This document shows, one piece after another, positions 6,583-7,535 of a DNA stretch of 7,535 bases. The notes under the pieces were generated by a model. It had not been told where the DNA came from. It saw nothing but the letters and a program-made list of their open reading frames with translations, and made no database searches. Both the position numbers and the translations under genes were made by a program. The stretch's first letter is position 1. Each line of letters opens with the position of its first letter. The stretch comes from Myxococcaceae bacterium. Lineage in GTDB: Bacteria > Myxococcota > Myxococcia > Myxococcales > Myxococcaceae. The DNA is taken from positions 1 to 7,535 of the forward strand of contig JAGSPQ010000148.1 in NCBI GenBank assembly GCA_018262385.1, written 5' to 3'.

Positions 6583-7535
6583 GCGCGGGGAAGCCGAATC
6601 ACGAAGGTGGCCCCATGACCGGGCTCCGAGCTGACCTCGAGGGTCCCGTGATGGGCTTGCACAATCTGCTTCGATAGCGACAAGCCCAGCCCGGTGCCGC
6701 TCTGTTTGGTGGAAAAGAACGGATCGAACACCTTGGCGCGGGTCTCGCGGTCGATTCCCGGCCCGGTGTCGCCCACCGAGATCTCGACGTTCCCGTTCAC
6801 CAGCCCGGTGCGCAGGGTGAGGGTGCCGCCGCCCCGCATCGCCTCGCGCGCGTTGCGAATCAGGTTGAGCACCACCTGGCGCAGCTGGCCCTCGTCGGCC
6901 ATCGCCGCCAGCTGCTGCTCGCCGGGCTCGCGCTTGACCTCGATCTTCGCCCGCGCCAGCTCTTCGCCTGAGAACGCCAGCACCCGATCGAGCAGCGCGT
7001 GCACGTCTTCGGGCTGCAGCGAAGGCGAGGGCAGCCGGGCCAGCCGCAGGTGCTCCTCGGTGACCTCGGTGAGCCGATCGACCTCGTGCGAGATCGCCTT
7101 CAGCAGCCCGAGCGCTTCCTGCCCTTCCTCTTCAGAAGAGAACTTCGCCAACTGGATCTGATCCTCGAGCAGCTCGACGTTGAGGCCAATCGACGACAGC
7201 GGGTTGCGCACCTCGTGGGCGATCTGCGCCGCCACCCGGCCGACCGCGGCCAGCCGCTCGGCCAGCAGCAGCTCGGCCTGCTTCTGCTTGAGCAGCGACT
7301 CGCGTTCCTGGAGCGAGCGCGCCATCGCGTCGAACTCGCGCCCCAGCAGCGAGATCTCGTCGTCGCCCGTCAGCCCGATCTGGGTCGCGTAGTCGCCCCG
7401 GCCGATGCGCGAGGCGCCCTCGATCAGCGTGCGCACCGGGCGCAGCGAGCGGGCGGAGAGCGCGGTCGCGATCAGCCCCACCGCGATCGCCAGCACCGGC
7501 AGGACGATGATCGCCGCTCCGGTGACCCGCTCGCG
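6579..7535 (-). CDS. Sensor histidine kinase, HAMP-HisKA-HATPase, N-terminus beyond window edge
   Basis: The C-terminal 318 residues of a membrane histidine kinase. The frame stays open to the right edge, so a GTG at 7496 is internal, inside the membrane helix, and is not the start. Visible order: a transmembrane helix (about 7526-7455), HAMP linker (about 7445-7311), a short coiled coil, then the dimerisation domain with the phospho-accepting His in QIAHEVRNPLSSI (His codon at 7217-7215). The ATP-binding domain follows with N-box NLIRNAREAM (Asn codons at 6866-6864 and 6854-6852), G1 box DTGPGI (6770-6753), F-box FDPFFSTK and G2 box GTGLGL (6698-6681). All catalytic motifs are intact. The sequence style resembles NtrB/ZraS/AtoS-type kinases, which usually pair with sigma-54-dependent NtrC-family regulators. 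No such regulator lies in this window. The sensor domain is not visible, so the signal is unknown. Its TGA overlaps the peptidase ATG by 4 bp. Confidence 0.96.
   Translation of the reverse strand, partial: RERVTGAAIIVLPVLAIAVGLIATALSARSLRPVRTLIEGASRIGRGDYATQIGLTGDDEISLLGREFDAMARSLQERESLLKQKQAELLLAERLAAVGRVAAQIAHEVRNPLSSIGLNVELLEDQIQLAKFSSEEEGQEALGLLKAISHEVDRLTEVTEEHLRLARLPSPSLQPEDVHALLDRVLAFSGEELARAKIEVKREPGEQQLAAMADEGQLRQVVLNLIRNAREAMRGGGTLTLRTGLVNGNVEISVGDTGPGIDRETRAKVFDPFFSTKQSGTGLGLSLSKQIVQAHHGTLEVSSEPGHGATFVIRLPRA

Noticed and set aside
5026..6618. 530-residue plus-strand open frame over the M16 peptidase gene
   Set aside because: GC-rich shadow with Arg/His/Gly/Pro-rich translation; the opposite strand carries an intact M16 peptidase with zinc ligands.
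7494..7496. GTG at 7496 as start of the histidine kinase
   Set aside because: It falls inside the transmembrane helix, and the frame stays open to the window edge, so the gene starts further right.

Overview
The window is a gene-dense stretch (six protein-coding genes in 7.5 kb) of a very GC-rich genome, with almost every third codon position G or C. The DNA style, the response regulator carrying a DUF4388 (PatA-like) domain, the G-protein-like domain of the type common beside MglA/roadblock systems, and the wealth of signalling genes all suggest a member of the Myxococcota (formerly deltaproteobacteria) or a close relative. This is an inference from gene content, as no rRNA or other marker is present.

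Layout. (1) 1-662 (+): the C-terminal three quarters of dapF, diaminopimelate epimerase, cut by the left edge. (2) 659-2068 (+): a GAF protein with a degenerate GGDEF domain and an unassigned C-terminal domain. It starts at a GTG that overlaps the dapF stop. (3) 2077-3615 (+): a response regulator with a receiver, a DUF4388 domain, and a C-terminal domain that looks like a G-protein fold stripped of its nucleotide-binding motifs. These three form one apparent transcription unit. (4) 3620-3964 (-): a small conserved-looking hypothetical protein, convergent with (3) across a 4-bp gap that lies inside a strong hairpin. (5) 3992-5308 (+): a TPR-repeat lipoprotein, divergent from (4) across 27 bp. 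(6) 5305-6582 (-): an M16 zinc peptidase whose stop codon overlaps that of (5). (7) 6579-7535 (-): a membrane histidine kinase cut by the right edge, overlapping the peptidase start by 4 bp.

How they may work together. dapF supplies meso-diaminopimelate for lysine and peptidoglycan, and the two genes behind it look regulatory. The degenerate GGDEF protein has lost the synthase signature but keeps an RxxD inhibitory-site motif at the canonical spacing, so it may be a c-di-GMP receptor rather than a cyclase. Its partner regulator ends in a probable pseudo-GTPase. Together they could be a non-enzymatic signalling or scaffold pair. That is the most interesting reading of the window, but it rests on motif inspection only. 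On the other strand, the histidine kinase and the M16 peptidase are probably translationally coupled, and no cognate response regulator for the kinase is visible.

There is no intergenic stretch longer than 27 bp. I saw no tRNA, rRNA, CRISPR array, insertion sequence or prophage signature.
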